Source of the DNA: Saccharomycopsis malanga
Taxonomy: Eukaryota > Ascomycota > Saccharomycetes > Ascoideales > Saccharomycopsidaceae
Reading direction: 5' to 3'
DNA length: 64,000 bases
Assembly: GCA_004014935.1 (NCBI GenBank)
Contig: CP025325.1
Span: forward strand, 186,001-250,000
Position numbers and translations under genes: made by a program
The notes under the pieces: model-generated
Databases searched by the model: none
What the model was told of the DNA's origin: nothing
What the model saw: only the letters and a program-made list of their open reading frames with translations
In this document: in pieces, positions 48,400-58,689 of the stretch
Layout: each line of letters begins with the position of its first letter
Position numbering within the stretch: the first letter of the stretch is position 1

Positions 48400-50376
48400 T
48401 TAGGTATCGTTCCATCGTTCTAGGACGCCTTCTGCCCATCTACTTAGCAAAAGTTCCTCTACGTTATCCTTTTGTCTTGGCAGTTTTATGTCATTTGGAT
48501 GCAATTTTTCAGGCACCAATTCTTTGAATAGGCTGGGTTTACAACCAGTGCTGTACTGTTGTTCCACCAGCAGAAGCATTCCTTTCAAGTATTTCAAGAG
48601 GATGGGGAATTCTTCTTCATTGAATCCGTTGGTGAGCAATGTGTTTAAACTGTCTAGTTTTCCTATAAGTGCAGGGCCATTTTGGTCTAGACTTTCTAGT
48701 TCCTTTTTGGAGCTTGCCAAAGAAGACAAACAAGCGCCATTGAACTGGGATTGGATGGAAGACACAGAGCTCTTTGTACGGCTTCGAGTTGGGCTGGGTG
48801 AAGACTGGGAAAGAGGAGTATGGAACATAGAGGAAGGAGTAGAAGAAGGAGAGTCAAACAAATGATTTACAAGTTGGTTGCGATGTGGCTTCTTCGTGGG
48901 GCTTTCAGCTGCTCTTGCACTATCCTGTTTGATGATTTCAAAGTCAAAAAGACTCACTTTACTATCATTGGAGTTCACAAGTTTTGCAGCTTGTTCGGAA
49001 GAATGAGGCATGGATATAGGCGAAAACGTCTCCTCATGCTTGGATTTGGGAGTACGACAACGCGATTTCACATGGGGATTAGATCTGGAGCCAGTATGGC
49101 TGGATTTCGAGCCAGACCGGTGATGTTTAGAAGATTTCGTAGGAGATGGAGTGTTTGGCTGGATAGAGTTTCTTCTTGGGCCTTTATGAGCGGGGGATTC
49201 TGCTGCTCCTTTTGTTTTGTCAGGGGAGGCTTCTAAAGACGTCAAAGACGCGGGGGAAATGTTTCGTGAGCCATTTTTGCAAAGACTTAGGCTGCTTCTT
49301 CTAGAAGAAGATTGGTCCGATGCTAACGAAGACGCTGAAGAAGCAGTGGAAGTGACAAATGGATTTCTGGCCTTTTTGAGAGTGGAGTCTTCTTCCAGTT
49401 CATCGAAATCAAAAGTTATTTGCGTAGTGATTGAGTTTTTCTGCACAGAAGCTTCAATTGACGTGACATTATCAGCCTCGACCTTATCGGCGTCCAATTT
49501 GCGTTTCAAATGGATCACGTCCAATAGCAACGAGTTCCTTCCAGCGGTTTTGATGAACGGATGGCTCAAGAGCTGTTTTGCCGTAGGCCTGGAGCCGGCA
49601 GTCTTTTGTAGACATAATTTGATAAAGCTGTGGAAGTTTTTGGAGAAAACCTCTCCATTCACAGGGTTTCGCAAGGGCAAGCCCGGAGGGCTGTTTTTGG
49701 GGATCAAAAAAAGCACTTTCAAGGGATGGATGTTGGAAAGAGGAGGCTTTCCCAATGCTAGCTCAATGGCAGTGATCCCCAAAGACCAAATGTCGGTTTT
49801 GTAATTGTAATCGTGCTGCAAAATCACTTCTGGAGACATCCAGAACGGAGTTCCTACAAACGTGTTGCGTTTGGACAAGTTGTTGGAAAGCTGAGTGGCC
49901 ACGCCAAAGTCCACCATCTTGACGTCTCCACTGCTGTCGTCAACCAATATGTTGGCTGCCTTGATGTCTCTGTGGATTTTGTTGTTCGAATGCAAATAAT
50001 ACAAAGCCTTGAGCAACTCGCGGCAGATCACCGCTATCTGCTGCTCCTCAAAGGCTTTCACAGACACCAACAAGTCCAAACACGATCCTCCATTGAGGAT
50101 CTCCATGATAATCGAAAGTTTGTAGTTGTTCACATAGCATCCATAGTATTTGATGATCTGGGGAAACTTGCACGTTGACAATATTGTGATCTCCTTCTGG
50201 ATCTCGTCAATGTCCTCTTCTGATGTTTCAAGATCTATTTGCTTGATAGCCACTAACTGATTGGTGATTTTGTCAAGTGCCTTGTAGACAACACCAAACG
50301 ACCCTCGGCCCAACTGGTCCAACAACACAAATTGCTCCGCACTATACGTTCTCACCATACTGTCTGCTGATACCAT
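48400..50376 (-). CDS. GCK-family (Ste20-related) protein kinase, Kic1/Sps1-like
   Basis: 658 aa. The N-terminal kinase domain (~residues 12-265) is complete: glycine loop LGRGSFGVV, VAIKQ lysine, HRDIKAANIL catalytic loop, DFGVA, and activation/P+1 segment GTPFWMSPEV, the GT(P)xWMxPEV form typical of Ste20/GCK kinases. The order kinase first, then a long Ser/Pro/Lys-rich tail without a PBD, identifies GCK rather than PAK type; Kic1 (Cdc42/Cbk1-linked morphogenesis network) and Sps1 are the closest yeast relatives I recall. The last ~110 residues (LDSLNTLLTNGFNEEEFPIL ... LLLSRWAEGVLERW) form a separate helical domain. The start ATG 50376 is chosen because the longer frame (50388) opens with TTG. 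Confidence 0.88.
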   Translation of the reverse strand: MVSADSMVRTYSAEQFVLLDQLGRGSFGVVYKALDKITNQLVAIKQIDLETSEEDIDEIQKEITILSTCKFPQIIKYYGCYVNNYKLSIIMEILNGGSCLDLLVSVKAFEEQQIAVICRELLKALYYLHSNNKIHRDIKAANILVDDSSGDVKMVDFGVATQLSNNLSKRNTFVGTPFWMSPEVILQHDYNYKTDIWSLGITAIELALGKPPLSNIHPLKVLFLIPKNSPPGLPLRNPVNGEVFSKNFHSFIKLCLQKTAGSRPTAKQLLSHPFIKTAGRNSLLLDVIHLKRKLDADKVEADNVTSIEASVQKNSITTQITFDFDELEEDSTLKKARNPFVTSTASSASSLASDQSSSRRSSLSLCKNGSRNISPASLTSLEASPDKTKGAAESPAHKGPRRNSIQPNTPSPTKSSKHHRSGSKSSHTGSRSNPHVKSRCRTPKSKHEETFSPISMPHSSEQAAKLVNSNDSKVSLFDFEIIKQDSARAAESPTKKPHRNQLVNHLFDSPSSTPSSMFHTPLSQSSPSPTRSRTKSSVSSIQSQFNGACLSSLASSKKELESLDQNGPALIGKLDSLNTLLTNGFNEEEFPILLKYLKGMLLLVEQQYSTGCKPSLFKELVPEKLHPNDIKLPRQKDNVEELLLSRWAEGVLERWNDT

Positions 50377-50940
50377 ATATATCGCCAAATAACTCCTTTT
50401 CTCATCTAAACAATATATATCACTGGATACTGCATCCCATACAAGACTATACTACTTTATTCACTGTTTACTCTTTGCCTAAATAGGCATTGGTCACACG
50501 TGACACGTGACAACAGGTAAACAGATGATGTATGCTATTGGATCATTTATACTGACTGGGGTAAATCGGTTCTTGTAGCCCAATTTGCAGGTGAGGCCAG
50601 ATCTGAGGCTGTTCACAGCGACTAACCAGGGTCAACTTTTCAATTTGCAGATCAAGAGGAAAATCAATGTCCCTTTGTAGATAAAGAGCAGCTTTTTTGG
50701 GCAATGGTTTATTGTAACTTTAGCTTATCGTAGCTTTTAGTATGGTTAATTTATGGTGACTTTTAGTAGGGTTAATTTATGGTGACTTTTAGTGAGTTGA
50801 TTGATCTAATTGGGTCATTGTTAAGATCCATTTAGACAAGGGATAAGCCTTGTACGGTCAATTTGGACTTTGTATGTCGATTTTTGACAAGTTGTGTAAT
50901 TGTCAAGTATTCACAGTAAATTTGTTAGCCATTGCTTTAA
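50377..50940. other. Intergenic promoter region of the kinase gene
   Basis: Contains CACACGTGACACGTGACAAC (overlapping CACGTG-like E-boxes, 50495-50514) and two direct copies of TTTATGGTGACTTTTAGT (50749-50793). No gene seen. Confidence 0.5.
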
Positions 50941-51226
50941 ATAATAATAATAATATCATATATTTTGAGTCCAGTACGTCTTAGTTTGGTGTATACGCGA
51001 TATGTCTAAACGGACTAAACCTTTGCAAGGAAAACCCAATAATGCCTTGTCAATCATAATCTTCCCACACAATGGGTTGAAAGTAGACACAATTGGTCTG
51101 GGTCGTGTTTCAGACAGTTGCAATTGCCTGTTCAACATGGCAAAAATAGGGAGTAAAATGCTCGTAAGGGGAATCGAACCCGTGTTCCTGTTAGGTCTGA
51201 CCACTGAGCCACACGGTTGCTTCAAA
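50941..51226 (-). mobile_element. SINE-A variant, complete, with imperfect 11-bp TSD
   Basis: Minus strand: the head CCGTGTGGCTCAGTGGTCAG, CTAACAGGAACACGGGTTCG (B box), TGTTGAACAGGCAATTGCAA, then the variant middle GATTATGATTGACAAGGC, GGGTTTTCCTTGCAAAGGTT, TATACACCAAACTAAGACG, GGACTCAAAATATATG and (ATT)n. TTGCTTTAAAT (left) and TTGCTTCAAAT (right) flank it with one mismatch. The middle differs from standard SINE-A and recurs at 57.95 kb, defining a subfamily. Confidence 0.85.
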
Positions 51227-51288
51227 TTATGATAGCATATTTTTATTTCTGGATAGCACGGTATTCCTACTGATTCAACAATTAATGG

Positions 51289-51402
51289 CTAGCAGTTTTC
51301 TACTGATTTAATAATGAATTAATGGTAGTTTTAATAATAATATCATATAATTCAAGCCCAGACTAGCAGTTTTCTACTGATTCAATAATGAATGAATGGT
51401 AG
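51289..51402. repeat. 40-bp direct repeat flanking a 34-bp SINE tail
   Basis: CTAGCAGTTTTCTACTGATT plus AATAATGAATTAATGGTAG-like sequence occurs at 51289-51328 and 51363-51402 with two or three differences. Between them lie only 34 bp of minus-strand SINE tail (TCTGGGCTTGAATTATATG, then ATTATTA). Confidence 0.85.
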
Positions 51403-51662
51403 TTGGTTTATTAAAGAATGTAGACTTTTCACATCAAAGCTATAAACTCACCAGGAAATTCGATAACAGAAAAAAGAGAGCAGGAAACTGATCAAAGCAT
51501 ATTAAAAAAAACAAAACTAAAAAAACCAAATCATGTCTTATCGTAAAGGAGAGGGCAATATTAGATATTAAAAAATTGAAACAGAACAAGCAAAAAGAAA
51601 GAAAGCAAAAAAAAACAAATCATTATATTATCATTTTTGGACAAAAGGAAGAAAACAATTGT

Positions 51663-52526
51663 TTAGAATTTTCTTTTCTTTCTTAATGGCTGTTCCAAAT
51701 GAGTGAAGTTGTATTCGTACAAGTCCTGGTATCTTGAAGTGTCTATAGTATGGCCATTGTAGTTGTTATTAGTGTAGAAGGATCTTGGCACCGAGGCATC
51801 GGCGCTCATTCCTGAAGAAAGCGATGATTCTGAAGAAGAGGAGGATAGAGAAATGTAGCTTGAAGCTGGATTCAACAACGTTTTGTCTTGAGACAAGATT
51901 GATGGGGATAAAGGTGAGATCACCAAAGATTCTTGGGGATCTGGACTTTTTTGCTTATCGGTACTTTCAGCAGATGAATCAGATTCCAAAGAACTTTGTT
52001 CAGATTCTTCAGAATCAAGCAAATTCTCTTTGCAGCTCTCTGATTTAGCAGGTTTGCTGTTTTCGGCCTCTTGCTCAGACTCGCTTTCTGAATCTGTTGT
52101 GTCATTAAGGAAAGGGTTGGTTTGAGGGGCAGCAACAGCATAACGTTGGGCCAAGTTGTAATAGTTGATAAAAGGATTATAAAAAGGGTTTAATGGAGCA
52201 ACAGAAGGCCTGTTATTGACAGCAGGATAATTCACGTAATTTCCTGCAGAATGTTGAAAACTAAATGGTTGCAATTGATGTTGGAGCAAATACTGGTAAT
52301 ACTGTTGAGAATAAAACACTTGTGGAGCAAATACCTGGGTAGGCTGGCCAAAATAGTACCCACTAGTTGGCCGATATCTTTTGTAGATTGATTTTGGATA
52401 TTTGATTGCTCTTGAAGTGTTGTCGGTTTGCTTGACTATCGACGGAGGCATGTCTTTGTTGAACTCCCTGATAGTGGTGAGCTGATTGAAAGTCACTCTT
52501 TTGGAAGGTTTCTGCTGGCTGGTCAT
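51663..52526 (-). CDS. Ser-rich protein with an N-terminal RVxF-type (PP1-docking-like) motif
   Basis: 287 aa. The opening MTSQQKPSKRVTFNQLTTIREFNKD carries KRVTF, which fits the R/K-V-x-F docking motif of protein phosphatase 1 partners, followed by the LTTIREF pattern seen in several fungal regulators. The middle is aromatic, Tyr/Gln/Asn-rich (FYSQQYYQYLLQHQLQPF; NPFYNPFINYYNL); the C-terminal half is acidic and Ser-rich (DSEESEQSSLESDSSAEST; SLSSSSSESSLSSG) and ends in LRKKRKF, a possible nuclear localisation signal. It is likely disordered. The sequence supports a real gene through its consistent composition; PP1 binding is inference and no orthologue is recognised. Confidence 0.75.
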   Translation of the reverse strand: MTSQQKPSKRVTFNQLTTIREFNKDMPPSIVKQTDNTSRAIKYPKSIYKRYRPTSGYYFGQPTQVFAPQVFYSQQYYQYLLQHQLQPFSFQHSAGNYVNYPAVNNRPSVAPLNPFYNPFINYYNLAQRYAVAAPQTNPFLNDTTDSESESEQEAENSKPAKSESCKENLLDSEESEQSSLESDSSAESTDKQKSPDPQESLVISPLSPSILSQDKTLLNPASSYISLSSSSSESSLSSGMSADASVPRSFYTNNNYNGHTIDTSRYQDLYEYNFTHLEQPLRKKRKF

Positions 52527-53770
52527 ATTTGGTTCTGGCGATTTGTTTTACAATGGTAAAGAAAGACTGGTGTAAAAAGGGTACGGTAGAACAGTATAGC
52601 CGTCTAAATGAGTTGCGGCAGGGGCACCAAAGAGTTATATATACTTGTTTTAACATAGAAACATCTGCTAACAGAATGTGATACAGCTATGGATACTAGT
52701 AGTATAAAACGATCATGTTGGAAACCGATGCATGATTGCAGTAATTGTAGGTAAATGTCATATGAAACGCACAGTTTGTACGGTAGTACCTTTCGACTGG
52801 CGGACTTGCAAAAACGCTTTTGCCCAGCCAATCAAGCACATCTACAGATGGACATTATGGATTTCGAATCTTGTTACAAATACTGATTATTGGCTTTGTT
52901 AGAGGTTTCTGCCCTGCGCATCGTGGACGATGGATTTAACGGTTTAGCGAGAATCTTCCCTTGCATGAGATACCGCATCTCCCCTTTGATTCGGGACATT
53001 AAACATGCTGGATCGCTCCAAGCTTGCAGATGTATTACTGCCCATTGCTAATATTCCTGCATGTTTCATACCGCGTCACCCTGGGAAACCAAAATATCAA
53101 TATACACAGTCACGTGCCACAGTCGAACCTTGTGGGTGGGTTTGTTTTATGATGATTTTTGTAGGGTCTAATTGGTGACAATATGGTGAAAATGATGACT
53201 TTTTCATGATTACCATGAATTTACAAGTAATAAGCCAAGTATCCCTTGCAACAAATACTGCAAGGGAATATTAAAACGACCGTACAAGGAAGTTGTAAGT
53301 GTCGAATTAGTTTGAGCAATAATAAGAACAAATTTCACCCAATTTCATGATGGCTAGAATTTGACGGTGAAATGGGTGTAAAGAGGGGTTTTTCTGGTTT
53401 TATGGGTGTTTGGAAGTTGTTTGGATTTGAGATTGAGAATTTTGTTTATCAATTTTTGCAATTTTTCAATGGGTTTTATAAATTTTGACTTTATAATTTT
53501 CCAATGGATTTATAATTTGTAATGAAGACCTTATAAAATTGGATCATTTAAGATTTCCTAATATGACATTATACTTTGTAAAATAGAAAACCAGTTTTGG
53601 AATTGAAGAAACCCCAAAATGGAAGGCCAGGCTGACATTTTCAGCAAGTGACAACTAGCAATTCCAGTTAGTAGCAGAGGGATGATAAAAATATACTTTT
53701 ACAGCTGAAGCACAGCGGCTGTCAGGCCAAAAGTAAAACTGTATGAATAATAAGTAATATCCAACCTACA
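52527..53770. other. Intergenic region
   Basis: No supported gene. There is one CACGTG site (GTCACGTGCC, 53111-53120). The rest is AT-rich with GC-richer patches near 52910-53050. Confidence 0.45.
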
Positions 53771-53771
53771 A

Positions 53772-54022
53772 TATGAGATCTGAACAGGCGACTATTTCCC
53801 AAAGCGGCAATTTTACCAACAGATGTAGATGAAGAAATGATATTTGGGTATTTAGAAAAAGAATTTTCAGCTTCTATGCGAATAGAGAAGACGGGTCTTT
53901 TCATTGGATTTCCACATTGGACCAATGTACACACTATAGTTGCTAGAGGCTTGCCTATTTTGAATGGTCAAAGATTAGTTGAGAAAATTGGACACGAAAT
54001 GGATACTCTAGAGATATTGTGA
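53772..54022 (+). other. Short open frame, possible exon or gene remnant
   Basis: The frame reads RRLFPKAAILPTDVDEEMIF, GYLEKEFSASMRIEKTGLFI, GFPHWTNVHTIVARGLPILN and ends at TGA. It has balanced composition unlike the surrounding AT-rich DNA, but the only ATG (53837) lies well inside. It could be the last exon of a small gene or a remnant. No family recognised. Confidence 0.25.
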
Positions 54023-54480
54023 ATTGAAATGAATATTGTAAATTGATGTAAATATTGTAAATTGAAATGAATATTGTAAATTGAAATGAATATTGTAAAT
54101 CGTAATAAATATTCCATAAAGTGAATAACAGATTATTCTAAATCAAAAGCAAATAGTCACTTTGCAACTGTAAACTTGTAATACTTTGCTACAATTATGT
54201 TTTATTATTATTATTATTATTGTCAAATATTCTAAAAGTATTCTATAAAGTAATTAACCAATCTATCTAAATTAAAAACAAGTGGGCTCTAAATATAAGA
54301 TTATTATTATTATTATTATAAATTAAAAACAACTGTAAACTTGTAATACTTTGCTACAATTATATTATTACCACTATTATCATTATTATCAAAAACTCTA
54401 TAAATATTTTCAAGCAATCAACTACTCGTTCTAAATCAAACGTAATCATTTTGCTACAACTATGACAAAATATCACTAAC
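54023..54480. repeat. AT-rich duplicated block
   Basis: AATATTGTAAATTGAAATGA is repeated four times at 54030-54105. Then a ~100-bp segment (AACTGTAAACTTGTAATACT, TTGCTACAATTAT) appears at 54166-54200 and again at 54329-54365, each followed by ATT-rich and TATAAAGT-like sequence. Confidence 0.75.
54282..54319 (+). mobile_element. SINE tail-only insertion (38 bp) with perfect 13-bp TSD
   Basis: GTGGGCTCTAAATATAAG plus (ATT)n is flanked by AAATTAAAAACAA at 54269-54281 and 54320-54332. Only the final part of the 3' module was inserted. Confidence 0.9.
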
Positions 54481-55608
54481 AATTGTGGGGAAGTTTTATA
54501 TTGTCTCTTTGCTATGATTGACGGTGATACTAAAGCATCGCGTTTTTTGAAGATTCCCCTGCGTTTGAAATACAAGGATTATGAATTCAGGATTGCAGCT
54601 TGTTTGTTTTGTTTCATGACAAGACAAAATCAAACCGTCGTAGTAATATTACAGAGTTGCTATAATTAATATTTAACAGTGAGGCAAGTTAAGCATATCC
54701 TTAATTAGAAACCGTTCAATTTCGGCTACCACGTATAATTTTAGACCATACAAAGTTGACTGAGAGGAATTCGAGCCAAGCTAGTGTCAGCAGACGGCGA
54801 TTTACACCCACAACTCAGTGCAATGAATGACAGAATCATCCTTAATTGCCTGGCCGATTTTATAAATATCGTGAAATGTGTGTACAAGTCATCCCGAAAG
54901 TAAACTAATCGGCATCAAGCTGTAGATTTCAGTACAAGAGTCAAAAACATTTGGCGCAAACCTTATATTGGGGGTCTTAAACAAGAAGATTGTTTGTATA
55001 ATAGTAGTATTAATTAGATTGGGATGTATATAAGTTCAAGTGTTTATGTTTTTACCAATGAGGAAATGAATAAATAAACATTACAACTTTCCTTTTAACC
55101 TAACCAACTTGGCGATATCCGCATCAACCAACAACGGTGCTGCTTGGTTACGCGCGGCATGGAAACGCCTCATTATGAATGGCAGAAACATGTTAAAAAA
55201 CAACAAGACAACAATTTAATTAGCTTGCATCAAAAAAAAATAAAAAATAAAAAACAATAACTAAGAAAACATGCATCATGCATCATGCATCATGCAACCT
55301 GCAACCTGCAACCTGCACACATGCACACATGCACACACGCACGTACAAGCATTCTGTTTCAACTTGCTGTTTCGGGCACATAACCAGCTGATTAGAGAAA
55401 ATGAATATAATGAGAAGAAAATCATGGAAAATGAATAGCCTGGCAGAGAAACAAAAAAAAAAAGAAAAAAATAGCTGCCAAAGTAGGAGAAGAATCAGTG
55501 TATGATCTATGTTCATACAGGGAGGATCCTATAAGAGTAGGAGATCGGTTGCCCGTAATTGATTGGGACGTTTGACACGCAGAAATCCGGGAGGGCAGAA
55601 GAAAAAGA
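54481..55608. other. Intergenic region upstream of MIH1
   Basis: No gene seen. A microsatellite/minisatellite cluster at 55270-55345 consists of CATCATG x4, AACCTGC x3 and ACATGC/ACACGC x5. Near 55434-55474 there is an A-run. Confidence 0.55.
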
Positions 55609-57343
55609 ATGATTAGTGAGGACAAGGGCAGTTTGGTGGCAGCGTTAAGCATAGGCAAGCAGCCGCAGTGTTGCGTTGCAAAGTAAGTTTGGGTGGAGGA
55701 GGAGTTTTTATTGAGTGCGTCATGTGCAGCGACTAACAACAAGATGCAGAAGCAAGGAGGAAGGTTTGGGTAAACGGGTACTGCCGGCAAAGAGCGGGGG
55801 CAAGGCCGGGCCGTACAAGGCCAACCTGCTGCTGGCGGTCTCCAAGGGCCATAGTCGGTCCAATTCACTCCAGAAGAAGAGCACGTTGCGGAGAACCAAG
55901 TCGACGTTTCTTAGTAGCGGCAGCAAATATGAGGCGATGACCGGAATGCTGTTTCTCGCGCGGCAGAAGCCGGACGGGCCGGCCGACAGTAAGCGAGAAT
56001 TGAGCAGTCCTCTTGAGAGTCCTCTCCAGAGACGGCCCGTCAAGGTGCGGCGGTTCCGGTCCATGTACTATAATCCCGTAGAGTTGAGCCAGAGCGGCGG
56101 TAGTAATGGCGGTAGTATCAAGACGGCCAAGTCGTCGACAACGACGCCTGTAGACGAGGCGTTTATGATCGAGGACTCGTATTTGAAGAAGTCGCGGTTG
56201 GCGACGTTCTACACCAAGGACGACACAATCCCGCGCATCAGTGTAGACACGTTGGTGGAGCTTCTTGACGGGCAGCACGGCGAGTCGTTCCGCACGGTGA
56301 AGATTGTCGACTGCCGATTCGAGTACGAGTACCAGGGCGGCCACATCAGCGGGTCCGTCAACGTAAGCTCCCAGCGGCAATTGGAGGAGACGTTTCTCCA
56401 GCCGTCGGCGCTGGGCGACCAGGCCGACCACCAGAAGACGTTGATAGTGTTCCATTGCGAGTTCTCGAGCTACCGCGGACCGTTTATGGCGCTTCATTTG
56501 CGCAAATGCGACCGCGTCATCAACAAGGAAAACTATCCGTACTTGAGCTATCCCAACATTGTCGTTTTGGAGGGCGGCTACAAGAGCTTTTTCAATCTCC
56601 ACGCGTCGCGCTGTTATCCGCAATGCTACGTAGAAATGAACGACGACAAGCACAAGGTGGTGTGCGAAAGAGAATTGACGAGGTTTCGAAACGACCGTAA
56701 AAAAATTCTTACCAAGGCGTCATCATTTCATTTTGGATCAAATAATTCGGCATCATTTAATTTTGGATCGAATAATAATTTGGCATATTTTAGTAATACA
56801 ACAAATAATTCAATGGCATTAAATAATTTAACAAATAATTCAACTACATTAAATAATTTAACAAATAATAACTCAACTACATTAAACAATTCAACTACAT
56901 TAAATAATTCAAATAATAACTCAACTACATTAAACAATCCAACATTTCAAAACCAATTTCCTCATCATAAAAGACACAACACTTTGACCAATGTGTTTTC
57001 CCTGGACTCAGATTATGCCTTTTCCACATTCTCGTCGGTACTGTCGTCGTTCCAGTTTCCTCCAAAACAAAACACCCCATTTCTCCAGCGTCGATTGAGC
57101 GAATGTATTAATCCTGAGCCTTTGCTTCAGAAGAGCTTTGCCGACATTTTGGACGAAAAGTCTAAAAAATCAGCAAACAGTGAAGACGACGAATATGACA
57201 GTAATAAATTGTTTTCCAAGTATTTGGAACCGTCCGATAGCGAGAGCGATTCCGAAATTACTTCGTTGCATCTTCTTGGTAACAAGAATTCCTTGTCTAA
57301 TATCGATTTTTGTATTGATTCCCCAACAATTAGACGGAGGTGA
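55609..57343 (+). CDS. MIH1: Cdc25-family protein tyrosine phosphatase Mih1, two exons
   Basis: Mih1/Cdc25 dephosphorylates the inhibitory tyrosine of the cyclin-dependent kinase to permit mitosis. The rhodanese-type catalytic domain (~residues 165-325) contains VKIVDCRFEYEYQGGHISGS and the active-site HCEFSSYRG (H-C-x5-R; Cys at ~241), both diagnostic. The long frame from 55715 has no suitable ATG. A 61-nt intron (55683-55743; donor GTAAGT, GACTAAC branch, acceptor ACAAG) joins exon 1 (55609-55682, MISEDKGSLVAALSIGKQPQ) to exon 2 (55744-57343) in frame as CVAKCRSKEE, giving 557 aa. The C-terminal third holds Asn/Thr-rich tandem repeats (NNSTTLNN) and Ser-rich acidic segments that are probable regulatory phosphosites. 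Confidence 0.92.
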
Positions 57344-57944
57344 TTTGATTGTTGGTTGGTTGTTGGTTGGTTGTCAAGATTTGGGAATGTTGGTAATATT
57401 TGGTAATATTTGGGGATATTTGGTAATATTTGTGAATAATTGTAAATATTTGTGAATAATTGTCAAAATCCGTCAATATTTGTTAATATTTGTTAATATT
57501 TGTCAATATTAACCTTCATATTGCTTTTCATATCACTTCCTCACCTCAATCACTTCCTCACTTCCATTATCATGTTTGCTTTGTTCATTTCGCTTAGAGT
57601 TTCTCCTCTTCATTTTCATACGTTTTTCATGTTTTGTTTTCTGTTTTGTTTTCTGTTTCGTTTCTCCTTTCGTCTTTTATTTTTTATTTGTTATTTGTTA
57701 TTTTCTATTTTCTATTTCGTTCCCCCTTTCATTCCCAATTCCGCTCCATTGCCTCTGGCAATCTACATTGGCAACTTATGACCTTTCTTTATCCTGTCAC
57801 CGGTTTCATGTTCTTAGAATGTTTAATATATTGTTCGAATAATTCTTTTGTAGCTTATTTCCATCTTACAGCCCACTGGCCTAGTAGTGTATATATATGG
57901 GTAATTTAAATGGTTAGGCTGTATATTTGGGTAAAACATTTTGT
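57344..57944. other. Intergenic region after MIH1
   Basis: Repeats of GGTAATATTTG / TGTTAATATTTG (57389-57510), then T-rich pyrimidine runs (TTTTCTGTTTTGTTTTCTG) at 57600-57720. The open frames here are Phe/Leu-rich artefacts. Confidence 0.5.
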
Positions 57945-58440
57945 TAAGGTGTATATACGCACAATGTCTATGGGGAGTAGGTAAAACGTTGCAAGGAAAA
58001 CCCAATAATGTCTTGTTAATCATAATCTTCCCACCCAATGGGTTGAAAGTAATCACTAGACTTTGGTCTAGGTCGTATTTCACCAGGAACAAACTGGTGA
58101 TATTTTGACATCTTCCCTTAGGAATTTGATCAAACTGGAAATATTTTGGAGATCCTCCCTTAGGAATTTGATCAAACTCTTTTTACAGTTTTGCCTTTTG
58201 ACGTTTTCTTGATCCAACATTTGCATTTCTTTGCTCAAAGTTTCATTAAAGAGTTAAACTTTCCTAATTTGAAATGTTTTAGCTGCTCCAGATGCTTTTC
58301 GCTTCTGATAATCTTCAAATAGTTTTGAATAAATATTGTTCTTATTAAAATTGTTGGTTTGTTAGCCAAAAATTTACAAATAACATCCCCTATTTCGAGC
58401 CTATTAGGTCTTTCTTTCTTAGAGACCACTGAGCCATACA
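57945..58440 (-). mobile_element. SINE-A variant fragments
   Basis: 57945-58085 matches the 51-kb subfamily middle (TATACGCACAATGTCTATGG; TTGCAAGGAAAACCCAATAA; CAATGGGTTGAAAGTAATCA). 58385-58440 holds a minus-strand head (ATTAGGTCTTTCTTTCTTAG, ACCACTGAGCCATACAGC). Between them is unrelated DNA and, at 58337-58380, a weak match to ADH 3' coding sequence. Confidence 0.65.
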
Positions 58441-58474
58441 GCACAATACCCTGGAACTACCTGGCACAATAGTT

Positions 58475-58560
58475 TACCTGATAATACTCTCAGAATAGTT
58501 TAGAGGGCTGGGTTTTACCAAGCTAATAGTCACCGACTCAAAATACATAATATTAGTAGT
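58475..58560 (+). mobile_element. SINE-A, highly degenerate forward copy
   Basis: GATAATACTCTCAGAATAG, GGGCTGGGTTTTACCAAGC and CTCAAAATACATAATATTAG are in element order. The head is lost. Confidence 0.5.
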
Positions 58561-58689
58561 ATTATCAACCAATGTGAAGTATTTTCGATAACATTTAAAA
58601 CATTTAACCAAACTGCCTTATTATTGGTGTTGTCTTGTTAGTTCATCATTGTCTAATCAGCCTCTAGTTATAGCTTATTTACCCGATTT

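Noticed and set aside
57500-57909. Three overlapping Phe/Leu-rich open frames that look like membrane proteins
   Set aside because: They are translations of a T-rich pyrimidine tract in different frames.
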